Assembly (NCBI RefSeq): GCF_901933205.1
Contig: NC_044597.1
Span: 2,406,126 to 2,470,125 of the forward strand
Direction of reading: 5' to 3'
DNA length: 64,000 nucleotides
Origin: Camarhynchus parvulus
Lineage: Eukaryota > Chordata > Aves > Passeriformes > Thraupidae
A program made the position numbers and the translations under genes. Numbering within the stretch: the stretch's first letter is position 1; the number at the start of each line of letters is the position of its first letter. Of the stretch, positions 13,801-25,800 are shown in pieces. Under the pieces are notes generated by a model that worked only from the letters and a program-made list of their open reading frames with translations, ran no database searches and was not told the DNA's origin.

Positions 13801-15289
13801 GGGATCCAGCTTCTGACAGCTTAGGAGCTTCAGACAGAGCTCCTCACCAAGGATGAGGAGCTGACAAGTCATAGCTGCTGTGAGATGCTACATTGCTTAC
13901 AATTTCAGTGCTTTTCTTCCATTCTACTCCAGTCCAATTTATCTTCTGGACCTTCGTGACTGCCAAACTCTTCTGGGTGTTTTTTTGTTTGTTTGCTTGT
14001 TTTGGGTTGTTTTTTGGTTTTCTGTGGTTTGGTTTTGGTTTGTTTTTTATAATCTCTTTTGAATCCCAGGTTTTTTTCCATTCTGAATTCTACTGGCCAT
14101 TGTCAGTGATTAATAAACAGATACTGGTGACAATCAAAGGAGCATCTATACAATCCCTCTGAAATGCTGTCAGCTGGAACACTGGGATAAGGGACTGCAA
14201 GTTAAAGCTCACCAAGTTCCCCCAAGAGGAAGAGGAGGTCAAAGTTGATCTTTATCCTAGTTTAATATCACCACAAATCAATTCCTTATTCCCAGCCACC
14301 ATCTGCTAAGCAGCATGCCTTAGTATCCATCCTTGGAGCTGTCCTGCATCCTGACACATCCATCCTGACTTTCTGCCAGCCTCACAATCCACTGAGAGCT
14401 CTCTGATCAGTTTTCCCCTACTCCTGCTTGGCTCTTTCACGGCTCCTGCTGGGAACAGGAAAAATCTTGCACAGTCCTTCCCACCGCCCCAGCCAAGGGA
14501 CAGCACGGGGCAGGGCAGAGCTGCCAGCTGGCATCACCAGCAGCGGCTACACAGGAGAATCCCCGCGGTCCTGCCCTCTGTGCCCACCTCTGCCCGCGCC
14601 CACCGCCAGCCAGGTGCCACCCTGTGCCACCGCCTCACCTTGATGAGCTTGCAGCGGATCTGGGCAGACACCATGTGGCTGTTGCGGAGGTTGCCCACAC
14701 GGAACATGAGGCAGAGCTTGGCATCGCGCTGCGAGATGACGGCGGCGCGGCTGAACATGAGGGTCTCGGCTCGCTTCTTGGGCTGCGACATCTTGATGAA
14801 CATGCAGCCGATGAGGAACGCGTCCACCACGGAGCCCAGCAGCGACTGGAAGAGGAACAGCACGATGCCCTCGGGGCAGCGCTCCGTGATGTAGCGGTGC
14901 CCGTAGCCGATGGTGGCCTCGGTCTCTACGAAGAAGAGGAAGGCGGAGGGGAAGTTGTACACGTTGGCCACACACGGGCTGTACGAGTCACCGTGCGCCT
15001 GCTGCAGGTCCCCGCGCAGGTAGGCGATGCCCCACCACATCGAGGCCATCACCAGCCAGGCCACCGTGTAGGTCAGCAGGAAGATGAGCAGGTTCCAGCG
15101 CCACTTGAGGTCCACCAGCGTGGTGAAGAAGTCGGAGAGGTAGCGGCTGCTCTCGCCGCCCAGGTTGCCGTGCTGCACGTTGCAGCGCCCGTTCTTGTCC
15201 ACGAAGCGCTGCCGCTCCCTGCGGGCGCTGCAGCGGGCGAGGCCCACGGCCTGGTACTCGTCCCCAAACTTCCTGCGCACGGCTGCCAT
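5217..15289 (-). CDS. KCNJ3 (GIRK1)-like G-protein-gated inward rectifier K+ channel, complete, 3 exons
   Basis: Coding exons (minus): 15289-14639 (651 nt), 7535-7319 (217 nt), 5788-5217 (572 nt). They join in phase to 479 residues; human GIRK1 has 501 and the same exon structure. Visible parts: two membrane helices (about residues 66-90 and 142-167), pore helix SAFLFF, filter TIGYG at 126-130, then a large cytoplasmic domain and a tail with GIRK1-type LPAKLQKIS and FPAKL motifs. F120 corresponds to the GIRK1-specific pore phenylalanine (human F137) and D156 to the M2 rectification aspartate (D173). The family forms heterotetramers with other GIRK subunits, opened by G-beta-gamma and PIP2. 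Substitutions in otherwise near-invariant positions (GYGH for GYGY, a shortened divergent N-terminus, a diverged tail) and the synteny argue for a paralogue rather than KCNJ3. The start ([12 protein letters not shown]) aligns with MSALRRKFGDDY of GIRK1. Confidence 0.93.
5789..7318 (-). other. Intron 2 of the KCNJ3-like gene
   Basis: The intron is bounded by the donor GTAAGA (plus-strand CTTAC at 7314-7318) and an acceptor CAG at 5789-5791 (plus-strand CTG). It contains the solo LTR 6319-6990 with its AT-rich minisatellite; otherwise I see nothing coding. Confidence 0.7.
6319..6990 (+). mobile_element. Solo LTR with perfect 6-bp TSD CTAGGC and internal AT-rich minisatellite
   Basis: A 672-bp element begins TGTCACTGTC and ends AAATACCACA, flanked by identical hexamers CTAGGC (6313-6318 and 6991-6996). 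It belongs to the same family as 2278-2930. Between about 6590 and 6815 the TATAGTATAATATAG-type segment is expanded, and 6883-6920 is an (ATGAT)n run. A 65-bp piece at 6817-6881 matches 8009-8073 outside the LTR (see findings). It lies in intron 2 of the KCNJ3-like gene, antisense to that gene. Confidence 0.85.
9190..9640. repeat. Possible LTR or retroelement-derived fragment
   Basis: A 140-codon minus-strand ORF (9618-9196) has no recognisable protein family. The base composition, an AATAAA-like motif near 9279 and an AT-rich tail suggest an old dispersed repeat rather than a gene. This is judged from appearance only; no second copy occurs in the window. Confidence 0.3.
10822..10890. repeat. 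(TTA)n microsatellite
   Basis: About 23 uninterrupted TTA/ATT triplets lie in intron 1 of the KCNJ3-like gene. This is directly visible and would be length-polymorphic. Confidence 0.95.
11240..11690 (+). mobile_element. CR1 LINE fragment, 3' end
   Basis: The right end reads GAAGGTTGGACCACA...CTTCCTGAAGTTCCTTCCA followed by AAACAATTCTGTAAT, a diverged form of the canonical CR1 3' end (a GGTTGGAC...GGTCCCTTCCAACC block before an ATTCTATGA tail). Upstream, AAGCTGTGGAAAAGCTTGCCCAG fits the CR1 GGAACAGGTTGCCCAGAG block. It is an old, 5'-truncated copy with no open reverse-transcriptase frame. Confidence 0.6.
13525..13549. repeat. (TA)n microsatellite
   Basis: A short perfect TA run lies in intron 1 of the KCNJ3-like gene. 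Confidence 0.9.
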
Positions 15290-15479
15290 GCCCTCGGCTG
15301 CCCAGGGGCTCGGCGGGCACGCCGGGGATGCGGCGGGGCGGGAGGCTGAGCGCGCCGCGCTGCCCGCGCGCTGCGGCCGCCGGCCCCCGGGGCTCGGGGA
15401 GCTCCGGGATACCCGCGGAGCCGGAGCGGGAGAGGCGCTGCCAGCGCTGCCCGATCGCCAGCGGGGCAGGGAAAGCGCC

Positions 15480-15830
15480 GGAGCAGCCGCGGCCGGAGAA
15501 GGGAGACAGCAACAGGACCGCGCAGCCGGCGGAGAGAGCCGGGCTGGGCTGGGGCGGGGAGAAGCGGGATGGGGCGGGGAGAGAGGGGTTGGGCTGGGCT
15601 GTGGAGAGAGGGGCTGGGCCCGGAGAGAGGGCTGGGGCTGGGGCTGGGAGAGCCGGGATGGGGAGGGGGGACTGGGCCGGGGCGGGGTGAACCGGGCCGG
15701 GCTGGGCTGGGCTGGGCTGGGGAGAGAGGGGCTGGGGCGGGGCGAACCGGGCCGGGGCGAACCGGGTCGGGCTGGGCCGTGGAGACAGTGGCTGGGAGAG
15801 CCGGGGCTCGGGGTGGGTCCCGCGCTGGAG
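15480..15830. repeat. GC-rich minisatellite upstream of the KCNJ3-like start
   Basis: The plus strand repeats imperfect units built from GGGCTGGGCT and GGGGAGAGAGG. Because the sequence is stop-poor, the KCNJ3-like frame stays open about 240 codons upstream of the real start, giving a misleading 493-codon ORF of proline-rich translation. It may affect promoter behaviour; no function is shown. Confidence 0.8.
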
Positions 15831-16298
15831 GTGTCTGGCCGAGCCCACGTACCCAAGGTAAAAACACCCAAGTGATGCACAATACAATGACACCACCTGC
15901 CAGCTGATAGCAGACTCTGTCCCTGAACTCCTGTCAGTGCTCCTTTCAATAACTCCCACAATTTATATGTAGAGTGTGAGGTTCTGGGGTGTGGAACATC
16001 CTCTGGCAAGTCCATAACCTGCTCTGGCTATTCTCCCACTCAGCTTTTGTGTGCATCTCCTCACTGGCACAGAATGAGACACAAAAAAGTCCTTGGCTTA
16101 GGATAAGCACTGCTTAGTGACAACCAAAACCATCAGTGTGTTATCAACATTATTCTCATACTGATTCCAAAACACAGTCCTCTGCCAACTTCTAAATTAA
16201 CTACTGATGTTTTCACAAATAATTTAATGGATGAAGGTATGATTGTTAACATCTTTGAAATGGGTCTTAATGTCTCTACTGACTTTGGGCAGCAGGTT

Positions 16299-16616
16299 TG
16301 TTACCGGCCTGGAAAGCTTGGCTCCTGAGATAGGCACGGGTCTGCACAAGACTGAACTTCGGGGTAAAATGCCAGGTTCAAGGGGGGATATGGAGTGGCT
16401 GCACCCTCCTAGTACTTCAGCAATGGGGAAAGGAACAGGGCACCGTGCTGCCAGGAGTTGGGATAAAAGGGAGGCTGAGTCCTCTGAAACCCCGAGAGAG
16501 AAAATCCCGCGGGCGTGTGCCCCAGTGAATTCTCTCCCTTTATTCGAATAAATTTAAGGACTCCTCTGTCTCCTTTTTGGACATAAACTTCCGGCGTTTT
16601 GGACACTTTCCTGACA
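16299..16616 (+). mobile_element. LTR-like element upstream of MPP3
   Basis: The segment begins TGTTACCGGCC and ends CACTTTCCTGACA. It has a TATA-like GATAAAAGG at 16462-16470 and AATAAA at 16547-16552 about 80 bp later, the spacing expected for U3, R and U5 of an LTR. The flanks do not show a clear target-site duplication, so exact ends are uncertain. It lies between the two CpG-rich segments. Confidence 0.5.
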
Positions 16617-16869
16617 GTCCCCAAGGGTGACTTCAACAGGAGAACTCCGGAGGCCGGCCGAGGCAGCGCTCAGGTCCGCCCGGCTCCCGGAGCTCCCCCG
16701 GGACAGCGGCCTCCGGAGCCGCCAGCTCTGGGGCGAACCCCCGGAGCGGAGCTGGCAGCCGCTAACCCTGACGGTGCTGAGCCCCCAGTTTCGCCGCGAG
16801 CCGCCGCTCCGGGGCGATCCAGGCTCCCCTCAGGCCGTGCCAGCTCGGGGGAGAGAGGGAGGCAGGGAA

Positions 16870-17002
16870 GGGAAGGAGGGAGGCGTGCGTAGAACGGCTC
16901 TGAGGGCGCATGAGCGAGGTGCGCAGCAGGCTGCGGGCAGCTCCGCGGCCGGCCGGGGCAGCCTCCAGCGCCGCAGGAGCCCAGCCCGGGCTGCTCCCGC
17001 AG
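16870..17002 (+). other. MPP3: Probable non-coding exon 1 of MPP3
   Basis: CpG-rich sequence ends in CCCGCAG|GTAACG, a strong donor at 17003. The next exon has an acceptor at about 19734 and carries the MPP3 start codon. The transcription start cannot be fixed; the left boundary is approximate. Confidence 0.4.
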
Positions 17003-19856
17003 GTAACGGCGGCACGGGGCAGCGCCGGGGCCGGGGCGCGGCGCGGGGGCCGCTGAGGCGGCGGGGGCGGCGCCATTTTGCGGCGCTTCGGGCCGGGCTC
17101 CGGTGCTGCCTTCGAGGCGCGGCCCGGTGTGAGGGAGCCCGCGGGTGTGTGCTGGGTGTGCCTGGGGGCTCGGTCCGGGTTAGGGCTCCGTGGTGGATGT
17201 GACCCCGGAGCGTGTTCGCCTCGCGGCTCGGGAAGCAGCTCAGGCAGGGTCATCTCCGGTCCGGTGCGGAGCGCAGCCTCGCTCCGTACGCGGTGGGGCT
17301 GTGAGGAGGTCTGGGCCCGCAAGTATCACCTCCGGCTCGGTGGAGCTCACATAAAGCTCTCCGGGGCGGGACAGCCCTTGCTGGCGTTGCCGGTGGGGTG
17401 TCACCGGGTCCCCACACCGCCCGGGGTTGCCTGGCTGAGCCCGGGGCGCCCAGCGCGGCTGGGCCGGGGCTGCCCCTGACCGGGGGGCTCGGAGGAAGAG
17501 TCCAGCCCGGTGGTGCCCGGCAGGGTTGTGCGGTTTTGTCTGTGCTTTGGCCAGCACCAGAGTGGTGTTTGTGTTAGAGGAGATACCCGTGAAGAGCTTC
17601 ACTCAGGTTTGACAGGAGGAGAAATCCTGTGTGGCCCTCAGCTATCACGGCTTAGCATAGTGATGTGTCCTCTGACCTAATGTAAAATGTTAGACTGCAG
17701 ATGCTTTCTGAAAGCAGCTGCTGCTTTGAATGATACAATCTGGGTTACAGAAGCTTTATGTTGTGTTAGGCTGTGAACCACAATAGGTTTATTCTATAAG
17801 TTAATGGGGATATGCCAGGTCATATTACGTTTCTGTGTTATCTCCTGATTTGACCCCATGGCGAGCATCAGTTGAGTTTATTTAGCCCTTCCCAAATATT
17901 AACAGCCCTTTTTCTAGGTAAGAAAGGTACTTCAGGCATTCAGTCTTGGGAGCAGCTGGGCAAGAAAAATGAATTAAGGTTTAGGTAGGTATTTTTAAAG
18001 AGGAAAAGTGCATTTGAGTCTATTGATGCTACAATGATGAGAGGACAGATTTATGGTTTTGAGACTCATCTTGCAAAATATCACATGCTGGGGCAGATTT
18101 TAATACCTCCGAGAGCCAGCCCTGGCTATGGAATTCTTTTCATTCTTTGGAGTGTTCATTCCAGGCAGTTCTGTGTAACGGGATTTTTACAGAGCATGGA
18201 AGATGCCTCTAGGGGAAGCCTCCATTTTGATTGCTATGCCTAACTCGACTAATTCTGATGCTCCTGAGTTTGCTGTCAGGTTTTTAAGATGCTGAAATGT
18301 ATTTTCAGGTTCCTGTGTGGGCTTTTTTTTCACTAAGAATTTGGAAAATAACTTGGCTTTTCGTGGGGTTTGGTGCTAAATAGGTTTGACTGTAGGAAGC
18401 ACACATTGTTGCAAAGATGAAGGATGCAATTACAGTTCTTTCTTAATAATTTGAGAAGATTTAAATATGTGTCAAATGAAATGCCACAGTCAAGGAACCA
18501 AAGCAGCCCATAAATTTCTTTGGCATGAAGTGTATGAGTGAAATGCTTATTTCCTCTAAGCAATAGGTAATAAGAGAGTTTAAATAAAGATGTAGTATAT
18601 AAAATGCACTGGAGCACAATCCATGGATTAGAGTGAAATTTCAACACTCAGTTAATTTATTTAGAGAATTTCAGCTATGTTTTGATGCCCGGATGGATTA
18701 ATTAATTGTAGTGGTAGAAAATACAGGGTGTAAAACACAGGTGACTTGAGTTCAGTATTTCACTATGCTGTAGAGAAAGTCAGGAATCCAGAAAATTCTA
18801 AATAAGGAAATGCTAATTTGCCATGCAGTACTATGGTATTTTCAGGCAGCTAGTCAAGAAAATTTGAATTGGAAGCATCAAACTTGTTTCATGCAGCCAA
18901 AATATCAGAGACTTATCTACAAATAGAAACACGAGGAGCATCCTTTTTTGTATTCAGCAAAGAGTTGGAGTATGTGTGCTGTTATGGAAGTTTATTTTAA
19001 TGAAAATACTACTCCACCAATGAATTTTATAAGCATGAACAAGATTGTGAGTGCCCTGAAACACAATGTTTCATCTTGGACTGGCAATTATATGCATAGA
19101 TTCAGTTTTGGGGTTTTTTTAAATTATAAAAAAAAAAAAAAAAATTGCTCTGGAGTAATTTGCTCTGAGTGACAAGTGAAATCTTCAAGAGAAATATCTA
19201 AAGCCATCTCTGAGCAGTGGAAGTAGCTTTATTTTTTATAACATCCGTAGTACCTGTGACCAAGGTTGGCAGAGTGCCAGTCCTGCCAGCTTTAGGGAGC
19301 TGTAACTGTAGCATGGTTTCCATCAGAATTCAGGGATGTGCACATCTCTTTGAGATGAGCTTTTAGGAAGTCCCAGAACATCTTGTGATGTGGCATCTTC
19401 CTGCATGCTCTGTTTCTGCATGTGATATTTCCCAGTGGTTTTAACCCTTCTTTTCTGTTTTTTCAGTTATTTAGACCTGTTAAAATTACCTATCTTGAGA
19501 GATACTCTCTTCAGCCTCAGCTTTATCCCAGATACAATACTATTATTATGTAACCTTTTTCATTTTACTTACATTTCATTACATAACCTAGTATTTTGCA
19601 TTGTTACTTGCATAGCAGAATAGCTGCAGAACTCTGATCCAGGTTAAACTGAAAACTAGAAAAATTGCTATTTTTACATGCCTGACATTTTTCTTGCATG
19701 CTTGAGCTCAGGTATTATGTTTGCTCATTTCAGGACTGCCTCTGAACCACAGCCCAGAAAGAAGAAACAATCCTCTTGGTTGAAGATTTGTGTCTAAGAA
19801 AAAGAAACAATCCTCTTGGTTGAAGTTGAATATTTGTCTCTAAGAGTAACAGAACC

Positions 19857-22800
19857 ATGCCAGTGCTTTCAGAAGACTCAGGTAACTCAACTGCATGTTT
19901 TCAGCAGAACAGGGACTGAAATCTTATCATAGGTGTGTCACACATAAAATTAATTCAAATTGGAGTAAAATGTAACAGATTTAAGAGAATTCAACTGGAG
20001 TTTTTGAACAATTACCTACAAGCAGGAAGGTGGAATGTAAAAGGTGAAAATTAATAAAGTTTGTCAGGAAACAGTTTCCTAATAACCCTAGAGCACCTGA
20101 ATATATTCTGATAGACCTGAATATATATCTGATAAACCTGGATGTATATCTAATAGACCTGAATATATTCTGACAGACCTGAATATGTATTCTGATAAAT
20201 CTGAATACATTCTGATAGACCTGAATATATTCTGATGTATCTGAATATATTCTGATAGACCTGAATATATTCTGACAGACTTGAATATATTCTGATAGGC
20301 TCCTGTAGGCAAAGTTGGACCTCTCAGTGTAACAGTGCCTTCTACACCTGCTAAATAAACATCAGGCCATATATATCTGCTGTTTGCTGGGTCATTTCTT
20401 AATATTTTCTGAACAGGGGTTGGTAAACTTTGTTAATATTCTTCCTTTTAACTTAAAATAAGTGACTTTGTTCAAAGCTGCTTTACTGCCTTCTCCAGTA
20501 TGCTGCCCAGGGGAAAGTCACAGATATTAAATGATGCTTGGGGTTAAAGCAGGAGTGAGTTTGAGTCTCCTGGATCAAAATCCACTCTAAGGTTCATGGA
20601 GAGAATAGCCACAGGAATAGATTTGATCCCCCTCCACCTTTTTTTATTTCCTGTTTTATTTTGGTCTTGTCTTCCCAGACATGGTTCACCAGGAAAAATC
20701 TAGTGTTTATCTGGCCCTCTGTACTGCAAAATTGGGATATTGGTGATTTAAATGCTTTTTAGAGAACTAACCACAAGCTTTGATTCCACCACAATGAAAT
20801 CTATACCTGTCCTTTCTTCCTCTGGTCAGGCCTGGCTTTTTATAGGTGCCTCAGAGGTAGAAGGGGCAGGAGAACACTTGTGAGCAAAGCTGCTGGGGAA
20901 GTAGAGCTGCTGAAGGAGGTCATTCAGTCATTTTGAGAGTCTGCTGTGGTACTAAAAATTCAACATTTGTGAGAGGGAAACGAAGGGCTCTAAAACAAAG
21001 CATAATAAACATGAAGTGGGAAATGTGAAAAATAATTTTTGAAATATATATCTATTGCTTTGTTAGCTTTTGCCTTAATGTGATGCTGTGTTTGCCACTT
21101 GAGAAGGGAGTGTTGCAAAATGAGTGGTGGATAAACAAAAGATAAACACGAGTCTCTCTGCAAATTTGATGATCACCAATGTGGTACCCAAATAATTGTA
21201 GTGACTGTTAAGTCTGCAGTAGAAGGTCCAGTGAAAAATCCTGTGTACAATATTTTTGTTCTGTCCTGAATCTAAATTTAGGATTGCACGAAACTTTGGC
21301 CCTTTTGACATCTCAGCTAAGACCTGATTCAAATCATAAAGAGGAAATGGGATTCCTTAGGGATGTCTTCAGTGAAAGGAGTCTCAGCTACCTGATGAAG
21401 GTAAAAGTTTATATTTATTTATGGACATTCTCCTTACAGTTTACTTTTTCTCTGTTCCCTGGATTTATCAACTGTTGATTTTACCAAACTTTTTTTTTTA
21501 AAAATTCTGTACTGACCATAGCATATGTGTGTTTAAGAACAAACATCAATAATGCTTCACAATTAGCAGATTTTGTTCAGAAATAAATTTTTCTGCTCTT
21601 CTTGCTAAAATGAAGATACAGTGCCCCATAGCTAAAAAGTAATGTGAAATGGCTTCATTTTTTTCCTTATGCTCCTAAAGTCTTTACAGATTTTATGACT
21701 GTCTGAAACTACCATGAGCAAAAAAGAAAACAAAGAGTCCCAAACAAAACAAAAATAACCCTAAGAGAGATTATTTTTCTGACACATCTCTGATAAATTA
21801 TATTCCTTAAATAGAAAAACATTCCAGTGTAGGTATATTTAGAAATCTTTGTATCTCTCTGTAGAAATATCCCTGAATAATCTTTTTTCAGATTCATGAA
21901 AAGCTCCGTCATTATGAAAGACAGAGTCCAACTCCTGTTTTACACAGTGCAGCAGGATTAGTTGAAGATGTGAGTAAAAATTCTTGTCTCCTAATCTTCC
22001 TTTTATTTACACCTGCTTTTCTAACAAATCAAAGCTTTGCAATTGTGCTATATGTGAACATATTTCTCACCTTCCCCAGCTGTCTTTGTAATCTGTTGGC
22101 CATGATTAATCAAGGAAATGAGAGCTCAAAAACACCAAGTCATTAAATGTCTAGCGAAGATGGACACATTCAGGTAGAAGGAAAGGATATTATGGATGAC
22201 CTTCCTAAGGGAGAGGCTGCAAAAAGCACTCAGTCCTGTGTTGGAATAGGCTATTCCAGCTGAACATTCAATCTTATATTCAGCCTTAGAACCATTACAG
22301 CCCAGGCAGCACTGCTGTTGGTTTGGGTTGGAGGGACCTTCAAAGGTGATTTCATCTAAGCACCACAGGCAGGCTCACCTTTCCCTGCTCACAGCCCTGT
22401 TCATCCTGATTTTGAACATTTCCAGTGCTGGAGCATCCCAGACTTCTCTTGGCAGCCTTGTTTCCAGCATCTCACCATGCAGATGTTCTAGCATCTCACC
22501 ACCTTCCTCATAAAAAAATTCTTCCTTATATCCAATCTAAATATGGATAATCTTATTCTTCCTTATATCCTGCCTGCTGTCTTTCAATTTAAAACTGCTG
22601 CTCCATATCCTGTTCCTACAGGCCTTGGTAAAGAGCTTTTCTCTCTCTTGTAAGCCTCCTTTGTGTGCTAAATTGTCATAGTTGAGACAGAGACAACACA
22701 AAGCGACACACTACATTTTCAGAAGGCTTCAAACTGTTTTTATTATAGCATTTGCTGGCTCTTTACATGCACCTGTTTCCTACCATAGCATAGGAAGGAG

Positions 22801-25800
22801 CAGTGGAAGGTTTGGGAGCTGGAATATTTCCCTTTTCAAAGTCAAGAGACCCCAGTGCCCCCCTTAACATGCAGCACACCCCCTCTCCCTGTTCCCACAC
22901 ACAGTGTACCACCTCCACAAAAGTTTCAGCACTGCTACCTGTCAAGTCACACAAAATTTCCATTTTCAGAATAGCAGAGATGTTTTTAATAGAACTATAT
23001 GACTTCTCTGCTTAGAACCCTTAACAGGGTGAGGAAATCTCTTTTGTCTCAACCCATTTTCCCTTCCTCCCCCCTCCCCTGCCTTCTCTGTCCTCCCACC
23101 CACTCAGCCCAGTGCAGAATTGCCTCCATTATTTCTCTCATCTTTCATTTAAAGTGCCTGAGAGTCCAGGGCATATTTTGGTGTCCAGTTTTTGCAGGGG
23201 AACAAGGGAAATTATGTTTCATGTTCCACACAGGTAATACTAGATGGTTGCAGAAGGTTTAAATTCTTTTATCAAATAATACAAGAATGTTGTTTCATTT
23301 ATGTATTCCATATAGAATTTAAAATTTCAGAACTCACTTCTGAAATTCTGTTGATGGAATAACTCTTAAAATGTATGTTTAGGGATTATTATTCTGATTC
23401 CTAATGCTGTCTTCTGTACTGTCTAATAAAAATAGCTGAAGAAACTTTGGTTTCTTTCAGGTTTCATGCACTATGGACTGGGATCAGTTTTGATCTGTGC
23501 ACACTACTTTGATGGATGATAGATGTTAGCAAACACCCAACAGAAATGTAAATACTTTGTCTTTTCTGGTGGACTCCTTTAATTTTGATGTTGTAAATTT
23601 TTATTTTAAAGGTAATAGAAGAGTTGCAGACAGCACCAGTGAATAATGAAGAAAAGGAGCTGCTTCAGCTGTTGTCAACACCACATCTCAGGGTAAAAAC
23701 CACATTGGGGACCTTAAAGAAATGCCTTTGCAGAATTGTGATAAAACATTTTGTAACAGAAAAGTTATATAGAAGCCTCCTCCAAACTTCTTTTCCACTG
23801 GGATTTCCTGCACAGACTTTAGGATGTGAAGGAAATTGAAAAGAGACAGCTTTCCTGCATAATGCACCATGCTGTCTTCCATTCTTCCCTTCCTTACTGT
23901 TTTCTGAGGGACCAGAAAAGAAAAGGAGAAGAAAAGGATACCTTCTTGCTTTTCATTGTCCACTTTATTTTTTGTTGTTGCCTGGATTTATTTTAAATAT
24001 TGACATACAGCAGTGTGTAGTTTACATGATGGGTAAGGTAATTGCTAAATCTTCTTTGGAGGATTTGTGGTGAGGGTAGAAAGGGGGAGGTTTAATTTTG
24101 CTGTAATACTGGAAACATGAGAATGGGAATTTTAGTATTACTCCATTACATTACTGTTTTTTATTTCCTTTATGCAGGCAATGCTTGTAGTACATGACAC
24201 TGTAGCACAGAAGAACTTTGACCCAGCTCTTCCACCTCTGCCTGATAATTTTGATGATGATTTTGATGAGGAATCAGTGAAAATTGTTCGGCTAGTGAAA
24301 AATAAAGAACCCTTGGTACATATTAGATCACCCATCTCTAGTCATAAAACTTTATAGTGCAAGAGTATTATTGTGAGTAGGGAGGAGATACTTGAAGATG
24401 TCATCAAATAGCCTTCAGAAACTTGGAGTGTTCTGAAGCTTATAAAGTAACATAAAAATAATTTGGTAAATGATAAATGCACTTTCACAATTTTGCATTT
24501 AGCTTCTTTATGGGCATAGTTTATAATGCCAGGAAACACAGTGAAGAAATTGTATATGTTGAAGCAATTATGCTGATTATTTCTATTAATTTTTTTGATA
24601 CTGTAGCTAGCATTCAGTGACTTCATGTGTTCACTTGCATGAAAGTCAGTGAGAGTATGTTTGATACCTGTATATAAGCATTATATTGTCAAGGTCCTAA
24701 TTTTATACAAATGGAAATGGAAGAATTGATTCCCTAAGCAAAAATGGTTGTATTGGGAAAGAAATCTGCTTTCTGTGTATCACAGAAGGAAGCAGTGACT
24801 GAATTTCTGATTAAAGCTTTGTATTGCCAGCAGAGGTAGGAGGAGGAAAAACAAATCCAATTACTTGGTTTTTGTTGTTTTTACATATAAAAGTGCTGAC
24901 TGTATTGTATAAAGAGTCAGAAGAGGAGGAGAAAGATTATTTGTTACAATAAGGTGTTTTGCACACTTGAATGACTTTGATGACCACAATAATCAAAGTC
25001 AGCAGAAAGGAAGGTGGGTGCACCTTCCCATAATCACTGGCATGGGCAAAACTTGATTAATGGTGGAAATCATCAAGGAGAAAGAGGAAATCCATAGAAT
25101 AAATTAATTCCAGTTTAAAAGACATAATAGCATACACATTATTTCACCGGTTGCTGAATTCAGGGCAAACTTCTTACCTTTTTTTGGGTGGGGGGTATGT
25201 TTTATTTCAGGGAGCTACCATCAGAAGAGATGAACACACAGGAGCTGTGATTGTAGCAAGGATCATGAGGGGTGGTGCAGCTGATCGCAGTGGTATGATT
25301 GCAGTAGTTCATTTCTGAATTGCATTTGGAAACCTCTGAAGTTTCCTGAGCATGCTGTTGGCATTTCTGTGTTTCATCAGTAATCTGTTAATCTAATTAC
25401 ATATGCTTTTTATTGGGAAAAATGAAAACAGAAATGGAAGAAGTATGTTTGAGCTTTAGAAAAATGCAAAGAATGAATTTTAACTTTTAATCTAGTAGCT
25501 TGGTTTATTCAGAGTATCATGTGTTGTTTTCTGTTTGCTTTACTGAGAAATTCCTTTATGTCAATTAACAGTAGCTATATATAAGTACAACATTTCTTAT
25601 TGAACTGGATAAACAAACCTAAATCTTGTAAAGCCTCTTCATGGCTTGTTAAAAAAAAAAATTAGTGTAGAATTTTTTCTTAGAGTGTGAAGTGTTGATC
25701 TGTCAGGTGACAGACATGTCATTCCTGTCTTTATATTCTGTGTGTCCCCTGACTTCATGAGATTTGGGCACACTCATGAAACTATTCCAGTTTTCTATAC

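Larger units (their letters stand above)
7536..14638 (-). other. Intron 1 of the KCNJ3-like gene (7.1 kb)
   Basis: Contents: AT-rich low-complexity tracts at about 7750-7975 and 8590-8770, a possible retroelement fragment at 9190-9640, a (TTA)n microsatellite at 10822-10890, a CR1 fragment at 11240-11690, a (TA)n run at about 13525-13549 and a T/G-rich stretch at about 13980-14050. No additional exon with family resemblance is visible on either strand. Confidence 0.6.
14560..17520. promoter_or_regulatory. CpG-island block covering KCNJ3-like exon 1 and the MPP3 promoter
   Basis: Two GC-rich, CpG-dense segments (about 14560-15850 and 16640-17520) flank a less GC-rich stretch. The first holds exon 1 of the KCNJ3-like gene and its upstream region (minus); the second holds the probable non-coding first exon of MPP3 (plus), ending at a good donor after 17002 (CAG|GTAACG). 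The genes are therefore divergent, about 1.7 kb apart between the channel start codon and the MPP3 donor. Promoter activity is inferred from composition and gene starts; no TATA box is needed in such islands. Confidence 0.65.

Noticed and set aside
14624..15349. 241-codon plus-strand ORF
   Set aside because: It is antisense to KCNJ3-like exon 1 and reflects high GC content, not a gene.
14534..16015. 493-codon minus-strand ORF running into KCNJ3-like exon 1
   Set aside because: Only the last part (from 15289) is channel. The upstream proline/serine-rich part is translation of a stop-poor GC minisatellite; the GIRK1 start aligns at 15289.
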